Below, piece after piece: positions 43,465-51,799 of a stretch of DNA of 64,000 bases (positions are counted from its first letter, which is position 1; every line of letters starts with the position of its first letter). The stretch comes from Promethearchaeota archaeon (GTDB lineage: Archaea; Asgardarchaeota; Lokiarchaeia; Sigyniarchaeales; SOKP01), in assembly GCA_016840085.1 (NCBI GenBank), contig JAEOTA010000078.1:1-64000 (forward strand), in the 5' to 3' direction. The notes under the pieces are model-generated. The model saw only the letters and a program-made list of their open reading frames with translations, was not told where the DNA came from and searched no databases. The position numbers and the translations under genes are program-made.

Positions 43465-43553
43465 TATAATGAAATTGATTTTTCAGTAATATAAAGATTA
43501 TAATATCTTCACTTTTTTATATGAAAGTAAATTTTCAGGATTATAAGAATAAG
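43465..43553 (+). repeat. Intergenic repeat element, copy A
   Basis: About 89 bases beginning TATAATGAAATTGATTTT and ending GGATTATAAGAATAAG; nearly the same sequence is at 49606-49694. Within each copy the pattern ATGAAA...TTTTC..ATTATAA occurs twice. No long frame runs through it. Confidence 0.75.
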
Positions 43554-43613
43554 TTTTAACAATATAATAAGTAATTAAATTATATTCTTGTTAAAGATAG
43601 AGATATCCTTGAG

Positions 43614-43649
43614 ATTAAACCTCATTGGTTTAATACGGATTAACTCCGT
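43614..43649 (+). ncRNA. Two adjacent hairpins followed by T-rich tract (candidate structured RNA or terminator)
   Basis: ATTAAACC-TCATT-GGTTTAAT (8-bp stem, 5-base loop) is followed directly by ACGGA-TTAAC-TCCGT (5-bp stem, 5-base loop) and then TTTACTTGTTTTAATTG. Two perfect stems with no spacer stand out in this A/T-rich gap. Function unknown; could be a small RNA, an RNA switch or a terminator. Confidence 0.35.
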
Positions 43650-43980
43650 TTTACTTGTTTTAATTGATGCTCACTACAAGTTATAGAAATTAGAAAGAAA
43701 AAAAATAAGTAAATGACAATATAATAATTCAATTATTGCCCTTGAGGGTATTATAGATTAGATTTTTTGTATTATAATTAATATAATACTTTGGTTCTTT
43801 CCTACCTAAATTTAATTTTACGTTAGTGAAAAATTGACTACCTTTATAAATAATCAAAAGTATATAATTACTTAAGATTTTTATTACGTAGATTATATTT
43901 TACGTCAGTAAATGAATATTTTTTTTTAATAAATAGATGAATATTTAAGTAAATAAAGAACGGAATAAGTTGAAAATCTT

Positions 43981-44766
43981 ATGGCACAGAAACAAATTCC
44001 TGAAATTGAGAAAGAGTGGTCTAAAATATCTTTCAAATGGCGGAGATTATTACCAAAAACGCAAGATCGACCACCTTCTCCAATAAAATTTGAACCTGAT
44101 GAAAAAGTTTTAAATGAGCTCATTGAACGATCTAATAAAATCATAAATGATATTATCACAAAGTCAAAGATTAAAGCTAGTGGTCATGCTAAATTAATAT
44201 CAACAGATAAAATTGTAATAGATCCACGTGTACGGTGGAAATGTCAAATTCCCGTGTGTTTTGGTTTTGGAACGAGCTTAAATTGTCCTCCACATTCTCC
44301 AACTGCCGAAGAAATGAGAGAAATTGTTAATAGTTATAAACATGCAATTTTCATCTTTTTCTATCCACCGATAAAAAACCATGTTTTTCCTAGCATTCTT
44401 CTAGGTGTTCAAGGAGATATAAATTTATTAAATCAAATGGTATCAATGATAGAAGCAGAAGCAGCATACATGGGATATTATCTTGCTATGGGATTTAAAG
44501 GTGGACCTTGTGTTGGTTGCGGATTTTTTTCTCCAGAATATTTTAAAGAATTAATGCAACAAAAAAAGATACCCGTCTGTCCTGTGCTCGATAATCAAAT
44601 GTGTCGGCAATATTTAAGAGCTCGACCAGCTTTAGAAGCATGCGGAGTGGATAGTTTTGCTACATCGGTTAAATGTGGTGAAAAGGCGCCGTTTGTAATT
44701 AATCCCGAACATCCACAAGAATCAGTACCATTCGTTGTTTGGCATGGTATTGTTTTAATAGTTTAA
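43981..44766 (+). CDS. DUF2284 metal-binding protein
   Basis: 261 residues, COG5423. Conserved Cys are in W-K-C-Q-I-P-V-C (about 81-88), L-N-C-P-P-H (about 100), G-P-C-V-G-C-G (about 176-182), V-C-P-V (about 199) and V-K-C-G-E (about 237), enough for one or two Fe-S clusters. DUF2284 genes often sit beside corrinoid-dependent methyltransferase genes; here the corrinoid protein follows after 41 bases. Possible electron donor or activator; not proven. Confidence 0.8.
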   Translation: MAQKQIPEIEKEWSKISFKWRRLLPKTQDRPPSPIKFEPDEKVLNELIERSNKIINDIITKSKIKASGHAKLISTDKIVIDPRVRWKCQIPVCFGFGTSLNCPPHSPTAEEMREIVNSYKHAIFIFFYPPIKNHVFPSILLGVQGDINLLNQMVSMIEAEAAYMGYYLAMGFKGGPCVGCGFFSPEYFKELMQQKKIPVCPVLDNQMCRQYLRARPALEACGVDSFATSVKCGEKAPFVINPEHPQESVPFVVWHGIVLIV

Positions 44767-44807
44767 TAAAATATGGCATAAGAAAATATGAGAGGTAAAT
44801 CTACACA

Positions 44808-45470
44808 ATGAAAAACATAAGTTTAGAATATGAAAGTAAAACGAGAAGTGATGAATATTATATTAATAATATCATAGAAGCAGTTAGTGTACTTGATTTT
44901 TTTTCAATGAAGGATGCAATAAAGGAAGCAATAGATATGGGTGTCCCAATGGTTGATATAATTAAAAAAGGTGTTTTAGTAGGATTAGGAGAATCAGGAG
45001 AAATGGGACTTATATTAGCAGCAGAAGCTCTTGAAGGAGAAATCATATCTGTTGATGAAGAAGAGCAGAAAAGATTAGCTAAATCTCGAAATTATTCTGG
45101 AAAAGTCGTTATCGGGACTATAAAAGGAGATATTCATAGTTTGGGTAAAAATATTGCAAGCATTATAATGAAATCGTATGGTATGGATGTTATCGATCTT
45201 GGTGTAAATGTAGAACCTAAAAAATTTGAAGAATTCGCCTATTTGCCAGATGTTAAAGTTATTGGTATATCTTTTCTTCTTTCTGCATCAGAACCCAGAA
45301 TTAGAGAAGTAATGTCTTTATTAAAAAATGGAGAATTAAAAAATAAAGTAAAAGTAATTCTAGGAGGTGCTGCTGTATCACCAGAAATCGCGGAAGAAAC
45401 GAACGCAGATGCTTATGCCATAGATGCTTTACAAGGTGTTGATATTATCGAAGAGTGGTTAAGAAGTTAG
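44808..45470 (+). CDS. Corrinoid (B12-binding) methyl-carrier protein
   Basis: 220 residues in two domains: a helical cap (about 15-95, G-L-I-L-A-A-E-A) and a Rossmann B12 domain (about 98-220) with the lower-ligand motif G-D-I-H-S-L-G (His110), then G-V-N-V and a late G-G-A-A-V. Carries methyl groups between a substrate methyltransferase and an acceptor, as in MtaC/MtbC and O-demethylase carriers. SD GAGGT precedes the ATG. The activator gene follows at 45576. The partner methyltransferase is not adjacent. Confidence 0.93.
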   Translation: MKNISLEYESKTRSDEYYINNIIEAVSVLDFFSMKDAIKEAIDMGVPMVDIIKKGVLVGLGESGEMGLILAAEALEGEIISVDEEEQKRLAKSRNYSGKVVIGTIKGDIHSLGKNIASIIMKSYGMDVIDLGVNVEPKKFEEFAYLPDVKVIGISFLLSASEPRIREVMSLLKNGELKNKVKVILGGAAVSPEIAEETNADAYAIDALQGVDIIEEWLRS

Positions 45471-45564
45471 AATTATTTAATACTTCTTTATTTTTTATTG
45501 TTTTTTTTCAATTATTTTAAAAATGAACATACATCTAAATTAATAAGAGATTTCCAATCCAAGA

Positions 45565-45578
45565 GGTGCACTGATATA
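45565..45578 (+). promoter_or_regulatory. SD and ATA start of the corrinoid activator
   Basis: AGAGGTG with GGT at 45565-45567; eight bases later is ATA (45576). The only standard in-frame start, TTG 45498, lies in a T-rich tract with no SD. Confidence 0.6.
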
Positions 45579-47582
45579 GAGAAAAAGAGACATACTCTTA
45601 TTTTAGAGCCTATTTCCAAGAGATTAAGTGTGGATGAGGGTTTATCGATTTATGAAGCAATTTTGGCATTAAACTTTCCAATAGGTGCATTTTGCGGAGG
45701 TAAAGGAACATGTGGAAAGTGCATCATTCATATTTTAGATTCTAATCCTAAAATTTCAGAACCATCCGAAAAAGAAATTAAAATTTTAGGGAATGAAAAA
45801 ATAATAGAAGGCTACAGGTTGGCATGTCAAACAAGAATTTTAGGAGATTTAAGAGCATATCTTACTGATTCCTTAATTCCAAAATCACCTATAATTTTAG
45901 TCGAGTCAGATTTAGAATCTCTTGGAATAAATGATAAAATCAAAATTCAACCGATTATTGCTTCCCAATTATATGAAGTTAAAAATGCAGATTTAACCAA
46001 TCCAAGGAATGATTTATCTCGTTTAGAAGACGTTATAATAGAAAAAAGCGATAACTTTAAAATATTTAAAAATCACACGTTATCCTATTTAAATGATTCT
46101 CTTTATAATGTTACAAAAAAGCTTCCCCAAATTATGAGAAAACAAAATGGTAAAATTACTGCCTTTTTCAGAAAGCTCTCATTGGAAGAACCATGGGTTC
46201 TTTATGATGTTGATGCTGGAAATGTTACTGACAAGATGTTTGGATTAGCAGTCGATATTGGAACTACTACTATTGTAGGATATTTAATTTATTTAAGAAC
46301 AAGCGAAATTGTAGCTATATCTGCCATGCTGAATCCTCAAGTTATGATCGGTGAAGATATTATTTCAAGAATTACATATATTGTAAAAAATAACGCAATG
46401 GATAAAGCTAAAGGATTATTAATTAATGCTGTAAATCACATACTCGAGGATTGTTGTAATAAGGCAAACATTTCTATTTCAGAAGTTAGAGATATTTCTA
46501 TTGTGGGTAATACTGCAATGCACCACATGTTTTTTGGAGTACCCTCTGAGTTTTTAGCAGTTTCACCTTACAACCCAGTATTTAAAGCTCCAATCAATTT
46601 AAGTGCTGGTACTCTTGGTATCAAATGTAATCCAAATGTTAATGTATATTCTCCTCCTGTGGTTGCAGGTTATGTAGGAACAGACACAATTGGATGTATT
46701 GTATCATCTAAAATCAATACATACGATAAATATTCTCTCTTGATTGATATTGGGACTAATGGGGAACTTGTATTGGGAAATAATGAAGGCCTTGTTACGG
46801 GTTCATGCGCTGCAGGTTCAGCTTTGGAGGGCGTTCATATTTCGCATGGTATGCGAGCTTCAGAGGGTGCAATAGAATCTGTCATAATAGATAGAGAAAC
46901 ATTAGAACCTTCTATAGGGGTAATAGGAAGCCAAACTCCACTTGGATTGTGTGGTTCGGGACTTATTGATGTTGTAGCCGAAATGCTGAAATCAAAAATT
47001 ATTACTCGTGCGGGAAAATTTAATAGTAAATCAGCAAAAGTAATTAATCACCGAAGAGTTGTGAAAAAAGAAGATGGATACCATTACATTATATATAATA
47101 AAGTATGGGATAATGAACCCTTTCAAACAAGTACTAATTATAATAATATTAGGGAAATTACAATTTCTCAAAAGGATATTAATCAGCTTCAATTAGCAAA
47201 AGGAGCATTTTTAACTGCAGGTAATTTATTACTTAAAATGGAAAATAAAAAACAAAATGATCTTGAGCAAGTTCTCTTAGCAGGAGGTTTTGGAACTTAT
47301 ATTAATAAAGAAAATGCTGCTTTTATCGGTTTATTCCCTGAAGTTGATCAAGAGAGCGTTTTCCAAATAGGGAATTCAGCGGGAGTTGGGGCACAATTAT
47401 TTATAAGAGATATTAAGCAGAGAACTTTAGCGAATAAAATCGCCCATAAGATAAGATATCGTGAAATAGCATCATCACCACTATTTCAACATGAATATAC
47501 TTTTTCTCTTTATTTCCCACACTATGATCTCGACAAATTTCCTATAATAAGACAAGAGTATAATGAAATACCTTTAAAATGA
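45576..47582 (+). CDS. Reductive activator of corrinoid proteins (2Fe-2S plus ASKHA/DUF4445, RACE-type)
   Basis: ATP-driven reduction of inactive Co(II) corrinoid back to Co(I). 668 residues: plant-type 2Fe-2S ferredoxin domain with C-G-G-K-G-T-C-G-K-C (Cys40, 46, 49) and A-C-Q-T-R; a linker of ~130 residues; then the ASKHA ATPase domain (from about 220) with D-I-G-T-T-T, D-I-G-T-N-G-E and C-A-A-G-S-A-L-E-G. With the ATA start the chain begins E-K-K-R-H-T-L-I-L-E-P, which is where ferredoxin domains of this family begin. TTG 45498 would add 26 low-complexity residues. Operon partner of the corrinoid protein. Confidence 0.9.
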   Translation: MEKKRHTLILEPISKRLSVDEGLSIYEAILALNFPIGAFCGGKGTCGKCIIHILDSNPKISEPSEKEIKILGNEKIIEGYRLACQTRILGDLRAYLTDSLIPKSPIILVESDLESLGINDKIKIQPIIASQLYEVKNADLTNPRNDLSRLEDVIIEKSDNFKIFKNHTLSYLNDSLYNVTKKLPQIMRKQNGKITAFFRKLSLEEPWVLYDVDAGNVTDKMFGLAVDIGTTTIVGYLIYLRTSEIVAISAMLNPQVMIGEDIISRITYIVKNNAMDKAKGLLINAVNHILEDCCNKANISISEVRDISIVGNTAMHHMFFGVPSEFLAVSPYNPVFKAPINLSAGTLGIKCNPNVNVYSPPVVAGYVGTDTIGCIVSSKINTYDKYSLLIDIGTNGELVLGNNEGLVTGSCAAGSALEGVHISHGMRASEGAIESVIIDRETLEPSIGVIGSQTPLGLCGSGLIDVVAEMLKSKIITRAGKFNSKSAKVINHRRVVKKEDGYHYIIYNKVWDNEPFQTSTNYNNIREITISQKDINQLQLAKGAFLTAGNLLLKMENKKQNDLEQVLLAGGFGTYINKENAAFIGLFPEVDQESVFQIGNSAGVGAQLFIRDIKQRTLANKIAHKIRYREIASSPLFQHEYTFSLYFPHYDLDKFPIIRQEYNEIPLK

Positions 47583-47671
47583 GATTTTAAAAAAAATTAA
47601 ATTAATGATATATTTTTTACTTTAGGCGGTATTTATGTACAATAGTATAAAGATAAGTTAAAAAAGATACA

Positions 47672-49477
47672 ATGAAAACAGGAAAAGGAAGAATTTTAAA
47701 AAGAAAATCAGGCAATCGTAGATATGATAGTTTTTGGGTTTATATTCCTAGTAAGATCTCCAAAGATTATGGTTTTCCTTTTAGAGATAAAGAAGAAGTT
47801 CTGATAGATTTAATAGGAGAGCACTTGGAAATTCGTAAGATCTACAATTTAAGTGAACTTACAAAAGTGTATAGCATTGAAGATGCTACAATCCCGAAGA
47901 TAATAGAAAGTAAAGCATCATTGAATAAGGATAAACCATTTATCTATTACCAAGATAAAATCTATTCATATCAAGATGTAAATACAATTTCAAATCAAAT
48001 AGCTAATGCAATTTTAAAATTGAATAAAGAATTACAATTGGATGATCCTAAAATTTCTTTAATATTACCTAATTGTCCAGAATCTCTTTTTTGTTGGTTT
48101 GGTGTAGCAAAAGCAGGTTGTGTTTTTGTACCTATTAGTTATTTGTTAAAAAAAGATTTATTAGAATTTGTGCTGAAAAACAGTGATACTGAGATTTTAA
48201 TAATTGATTATAAATATTATACTAATTTTAAAGAGATTAGTGAGAATTTACACAAAATAAAAAAAATCTTTATTCGAAATGCACCAGATAATTATAAATT
48301 CGATCAAAAAAGTGTCGATTTTAAAGAACTCTTCTCGGAAAATTACGAGAACCATAAAATTAATATAAGGAGTTTTAATCCTCTTGAGATCTCATATACA
48401 TCAGGAACTACTGGTAAACCCAAAGGAGTTTTGTATAGGAATTATTATACTTTGTCAGGAATTAGTGTAGGAAGAGAATGGGAAGTTTTAGGACTTAATA
48501 GCAAAATTATCAAATTTTATTGTTCCTTACCATTATTTCAAGGATTTGTACGATATTTTGTGATAATTCCCGTAATATATTTTGATGGATCGATAATAAT
48601 TGCTGAAGATTTTGATGTTTCAACTTTTTGGAATGATATAAATCTCTATAAACCTAATTGTTTTTGTTATTATGGTGCACATTTAACAGCGTTAGTAAAT
48701 GAACCTCCTAAAGAAATAGATAGAAATCATTCAATTAAATATGCATTTGGTGCCGGTGCCTTAAAAGAAGTATGGGAAACCTTTGAAAGAAGATTTGGGG
48801 CACAAATTATCGAAATGTGGTCTCTAGTTGAAGGTATTGGACTTACTATTAATACTAAAGGTTCTAAAGGGGGAAAGCTAGGATCTATAGGAAAACCGGC
48901 AAGAGGATTTGAGATTAAAATTGTTGATTTAGAAGGAAATGAAATACTCCCAGGACGGGATCATCTTGGTGAAATTTGTGTAAGACTGAGACTGCCTTTT
49001 GAACTTGAATATTATAACTTAAAAAAAGAAACAATAACAAGAAAAGCAAAAGAAAGATGGGTTTACACAGGTGATTTTGGTTATTCAGATCATGAAGGTT
49101 TCATTTATTATTTAGGAAGGAAATCAGATATGATTATTAGAGGAAAACAGACATTTTTTGCTATAGACATCGAAATAGTCGCAAATTCACATCCCCTCAT
49201 AGTTAGAAGCGCTGTTTTTGAAGTTAATAATAAAAATTCCACTGAAAAAGAATTAAAAATATGTGCTGTAATTAAAAAAGGAGCAAAAATTACTCCTAAA
49301 GAGTTTTATGACTTTTTAAAGCAAAATCTTGCCTATTTTATGGTTCCGCGATATATTGAATTTAAAAATGTATTACCAAAAAACGCAAATGAATTTATTC
49401 AAAAATTCATCCTTAGAAAAGAATGGAAAAGAGTAAAATCACAAAAGAATACATATGATGCTAAAGCATCATTTTAA
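47672..49477 (+). CDS. AMP-binding (acyl-CoA ligase-like) protein with N-terminal AbrB-like domain
   Basis: 601 residues. The first ~60 look like an AbrB/SpoVT swapped-hairpin DNA-binding domain (V-Y-I-P-S-K-I-S-K-D-Y-G-F, then V-L-I-D-L-I and L-E-I-R-K). From about 85 it is an ANL enzyme: T-S-G-T-T-G-K-P-K-G (about 248-257), Y-T-G-D-F-G and G-R-K-S-D-M-I. Near the C-terminus the catalytic Lys motif (usually T-x-G-K) reads N-A-N-E-F (Phe575 at the Lys position), so adenylate formation may be impaired. It follows the corrinoid activator by 89 bases. It could be a regulated ligase or a ligand-sensing regulator. Confidence 0.75.
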   Translation: MKTGKGRILKRKSGNRRYDSFWVYIPSKISKDYGFPFRDKEEVLIDLIGEHLEIRKIYNLSELTKVYSIEDATIPKIIESKASLNKDKPFIYYQDKIYSYQDVNTISNQIANAILKLNKELQLDDPKISLILPNCPESLFCWFGVAKAGCVFVPISYLLKKDLLEFVLKNSDTEILIIDYKYYTNFKEISENLHKIKKIFIRNAPDNYKFDQKSVDFKELFSENYENHKINIRSFNPLEISYTSGTTGKPKGVLYRNYYTLSGISVGREWEVLGLNSKIIKFYCSLPLFQGFVRYFVIIPVIYFDGSIIIAEDFDVSTFWNDINLYKPNCFCYYGAHLTALVNEPPKEIDRNHSIKYAFGAGALKEVWETFERRFGAQIIEMWSLVEGIGLTINTKGSKGGKLGSIGKPARGFEIKIVDLEGNEILPGRDHLGEICVRLRLPFELEYYNLKKETITRKAKERWVYTGDFGYSDHEGFIYYLGRKSDMIIRGKQTFFAIDIEIVANSHPLIVRSAVFEVNNKNSTEKELKICAVIKKGAKITPKEFYDFLKQNLAYFMVPRYIEFKNVLPKNANEFIQKFILRKEWKRVKSQKNTYDAKASF

Positions 49478-49514
49478 CTTTTAAATGATTTAAGAATTTG
49501 AAAGAAAGAAAGGC

Positions 49515-49553
49515 TTCTTTTTTATTCACATTTTTTTTGTTAAATATCATTCT
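49515..49553 (+). terminator. T-rich terminator with repeated flank
   Basis: CTTCTTTTTTATTCACATTTTTTTT, then TATCATTCTCA. The same order of blocks is found after the HepT gene at 51712. T-runs this long end transcription in archaea. Confidence 0.5.
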
Positions 49554-49605
49554 CAATTACATTAATTATCTAAGATTTCTATTTCTAACCCTTAATTAAT
49601 TTAAA

Positions 49606-49694
49606 TATAATGAAATTGATTTTCCAAGTATAAAAAGATTATAATTTCTTTATATTTTTATATGAAAGTAAATTTTCAGGATTATAAGAGTTAG
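49606..49694 (+). repeat. Intergenic repeat element, copy B
   Basis: Matches copy A at 43465-43553 over its full ~89 bases, with a perfect inner block ATATGAAAGTAAATTTTCAG plus GATTATAAGA. It lies 85 bases before the CoA-transferase subunit B start. Confidence 0.75.
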
Positions 49695-49779
49695 TTAAAT
49701 TTGAAAACACTTAAACCAAATAATTTAACACGATAAAAACACTTAATACACTTATAACTAAAATGAAGAAGGAAGAAAA

Positions 49780-50664
49780 ATGAGTGAATATTCAAAAGAC
49801 TATACTATAGATGAAATAATGACTGTTTTAATGGCGAGAGAGGTTAAAAATGACGATGTAATGATTGTTGGTGTCGCAACTCCTATGGTATGGGCTGCTT
49901 TTACATTAGCAAAAGTGACTCATGCCCCTAATGCGATTTATCATTATATTATGGGAAATACATTCGTAGCAGAGCCTCGACAAGTAAGTTTACTCTATCT
50001 GGAGATGAATACAGCAAGAGCATATCGATTTCAGGATAGTGTAGAATGTACTTTAGAATCTCTTCCATCAGATAAACTAACTACTATAGAATTTTTTCGA
50101 CCTGCTCAGATTGACCAATATGGAAATACAAATAATATATGCATTGGGGATTGGGATAAACCAAAAATTAGACTCCCTGGAGCTGCGGGCATTCTTGATT
50201 TTAGCATGTTCTATGCCCGTGGATCTTTCCTCTATACACCTCGACATGATACAAGAACCTTTGTTCCTACTGAAAAACTTGATTTTGTGTCTGGCGTTGG
50301 ATTTCCAGACGGAAAACCTTCCATATGTGGTGGCTCAGGACCTCAGTGCGTTGTTACAAATCTTGCTTATTTAGATTTTGATGATGATACTAAAAGCATG
50401 AAATTAGGATCAATTCATCCCAGTGTTGACCTTGAAACTGTAATAGGATCAACTGGATTTGAGCTAATCATACCGAATGAGTTGAAAGAAACTTTACCAC
50501 CAACAATAAAAGAAATTCAATTACTAAGGGAAAAAGTGGATCCATTAAATATAAGGAAGTTAGAAGTTCTTTCAGGAAATGAACGCGAAGAGCTACTAGA
50601 TGATATAATTCAGAAAGAATTAGCAAAGCAAAACAAATTTCCAAAACTAATAAATAACAATTAA
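49780..50664 (+). CDS. CoA-transferase family I, subunit B (glutaconate CoA-transferase beta-like)
   Basis: 294 residues. Beta-type features: V-G-V-A-T-P-M near 30, E-F-F-R-P-A-Q-I-D-Q-Y-G-N-T-N (about 108-122), and P-G-A-A-G-I-L-D-F (about 137), then T-F-V-P-T-E-K-L-D. The alpha-like partner is at 35508, so the two subunits are unlinked. SD GAAGGAAG before the ATG. A role in exchanging CoA for the acyl-CoA ligase and dehydratase pathways of this window is plausible. Substrate unknown. Confidence 0.85.
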   Translation: MSEYSKDYTIDEIMTVLMAREVKNDDVMIVGVATPMVWAAFTLAKVTHAPNAIYHYIMGNTFVAEPRQVSLLYLEMNTARAYRFQDSVECTLESLPSDKLTTIEFFRPAQIDQYGNTNNICIGDWDKPKIRLPGAAGILDFSMFYARGSFLYTPRHDTRTFVPTEKLDFVSGVGFPDGKPSICGGSGPQCVVTNLAYLDFDDDTKSMKLGSIHPSVDLETVIGSTGFELIIPNELKETLPPTIKEIQLLREKVDPLNIRKLEVLSGNEREELLDDIIQKELAKQNKFPKLINNN

Positions 50665-50815
50665 AAAGAATAACATATAACTCTCATTTATTTTTTGATC
50701 AGTATATTTAATAGTGTAAATATGCTATTAAAACATCATAAAAGTATAACAATATAATAAATAATTATTAGACTGTTAAGCAATATTATAATTAACTATT
50801 TTTATTTGATATAAG

Positions 50816-51253
50816 ATGGAAAGAGTAAAACACGAGATTATAAGTCTAGATGAGTTGGAAAGAACAATATATAATATATTTAAAATCCATAATGAGATAC
50901 TTCTATGTTATTTATACGGTTCTTATATATCAGATAGAAAAACTAGATATAGCGATATTGATATTGGAATTTTCCTAGATAAAGCATTCAACAAATCCTA
51001 TTTATATCAAGTAGAATTAAGTTTAGAAATAGAAAAAGAATTTAATAATAAAGTTGAAATTGATTTATGCATCTTAAATGAGGCAACACCTCGATTTTTG
51101 TATAATGTTATAAGTAGTGGAAGGAATATCTATAAAAAGGAAGAAAAAATCCAAAATGAGTTTGAAATAAGAATTCTATATTATTATTTAGATATTAAGC
51201 CAATGTTAGAGATGTATGATAAAATAACCGTCATGGAGGCGCTTAAAAATTAA
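50816..51253 (+). CDS. MntA-type nucleotidyltransferase (antitoxin of HEPN/MNT pair)
   Basis: 145 residues. The minimal nucleotidyltransferase motif G-S-x10-D-x-D is exact (G-S-Y-I-S-D at about 41-46, S-D-I-D at 52-55), with a third Asp in E-I-D-L-C-I. MntA proteins inactivate HepT toxins by adding AMP to them. The HEPN partner overlaps by five bases downstream. No SD seen; leaderless start likely. Confidence 0.88.
   Translation: MERVKHEIISLDELERTIYNIFKIHNEILLCYLYGSYISDRKTRYSDIDIGIFLDKAFNKSYLYQVELSLEIEKEFNNKVEIDLCILNEATPRFLYNVISSGRNIYKKEEKIQNEFEIRILYYYLDIKPMLEMYDKITVMEALKN
51235..51251 (+). promoter_or_regulatory. SD and ATT start of the HepT gene
   Basis: GGAGGC (51235-51240) inside the end of the upstream gene is followed by eight bases and ATT (51249). 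The next standard start in frame, GTG 51432, would remove the first half of the HEPN domain. Confidence 0.6.
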
Positions 51254-51692
51254 AATAAATCGCGATTTAGTAATTACGAGGTTTAATAAATTAAATGAAT
51301 TATTAGATATCTTAAATGAGATCAAAAGCATCAAGAAAGAAGATTTTCTTTCTGATTATAAGAACTATTTTACGGCTCAGAGAACTTTAGAGATCTGTAT
51401 AAACATATGTATAGATATCGGAAACCACATTGTGACCCTCAATAATACAGAAAAACCTGAAACATTTAGTGATGTCATTAAAATATTAGCCAAACATAAT
51501 GTTATAAGTGAGGAGCTTTCAACTCAGCTAATTAAAATGGTAAAATTCCGCAATTTATTAGGACATTTTTATTTAGAAATTGATAATGAAATAATCTACA
51601 ATATTATTCAACATAAAATTACAGATTTTTATTCATTTAAAGGAGCGATATTAGCTAAATTTAAAGAGAATCTTATAGAAAATTCAGATTAA
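51249..51692 (+). CDS. HepT-type HEPN RNase toxin (DUF86)
   Basis: 147 residues from the ATT start. The full HEPN/DUF86 pattern is visible: R-F-N-K-L-N-E-L-L near 11, F-x-x-D-Y near 37, A-Q-R-T-L-E-I-C-I-N-I-C-I-D-I-G-N-H-I (about 45-63), and the catalytic R-x4-H as R-N-L-L-G-H, then F-Y. Starting at GTG 51432 would leave only 86 residues and lose the first helices. Upstream of ATT the frame runs into the mntA coding region without a start. Cleaves RNA; countered by MntA. Confidence 0.86.
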   Translation: MKINRDLVITRFNKLNELLDILNEIKSIKKEDFLSDYKNYFTAQRTLEICINICIDIGNHIVTLNNTEKPETFSDVIKILAKHNVISEELSTQLIKMVKFRNLLGHFYLEIDNEIIYNIIQHKITDFYSFKGAILAKFKENLIENSD

Positions 51693-51711
51693 ATTGATTT
51701 ACGACAAACAA

Positions 51712-51752
51712 TCTTCTTTTTTATACACATTTTTTTAATTGCGTATCATTCT
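51712..51752 (+). terminator. T-rich terminator with repeated flank
   Basis: CTTCTTTTTTATACACATTT, more T, then TATCATTCTCA, the same block order as at 49515. Confidence 0.5.
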
Positions 51753-51799
51753 CATTTAATATAAATGTTTAAATTTAGATATTTGGATCAAATTAAATT

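Larger units (their letters stand above)
43406..43980. other. Long intergenic region with repeat element and paired hairpins
   Basis: 575 bases with no gene seen. It contains repeat element copy A (43465-43553), two back-to-back hairpins (43614-43649), and two loosely matching blocks TTTACGTTAGTGAA (near 43818) and TTTACGTCAGTAAA (near 43900) that could be operator half-sites. Promoters of the sulfatase (minus) and DUF2284 gene (plus) must lie here. Confidence 0.4.
49478..49779. other. Intergenic region with terminator-like repeat and element copy B
   Basis: 302 bases, no gene. Right after the AMP-ligase stop is CTTCTTTTTTATTCACA with more T (49515-49545), similar to 51712-51750. Repeat element copy B is at 49606-49694. 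CTTATAACT near 49750 may be a TATA box for the next gene. Confidence 0.45.

Noticed and set aside
51432..51692. Short 86-codon HEPN gene from GTG 51432
   Set aside because: It would lose the first helices including D-I-G-N-H; the frame extends to ATT 51249 with a correctly spaced SD.
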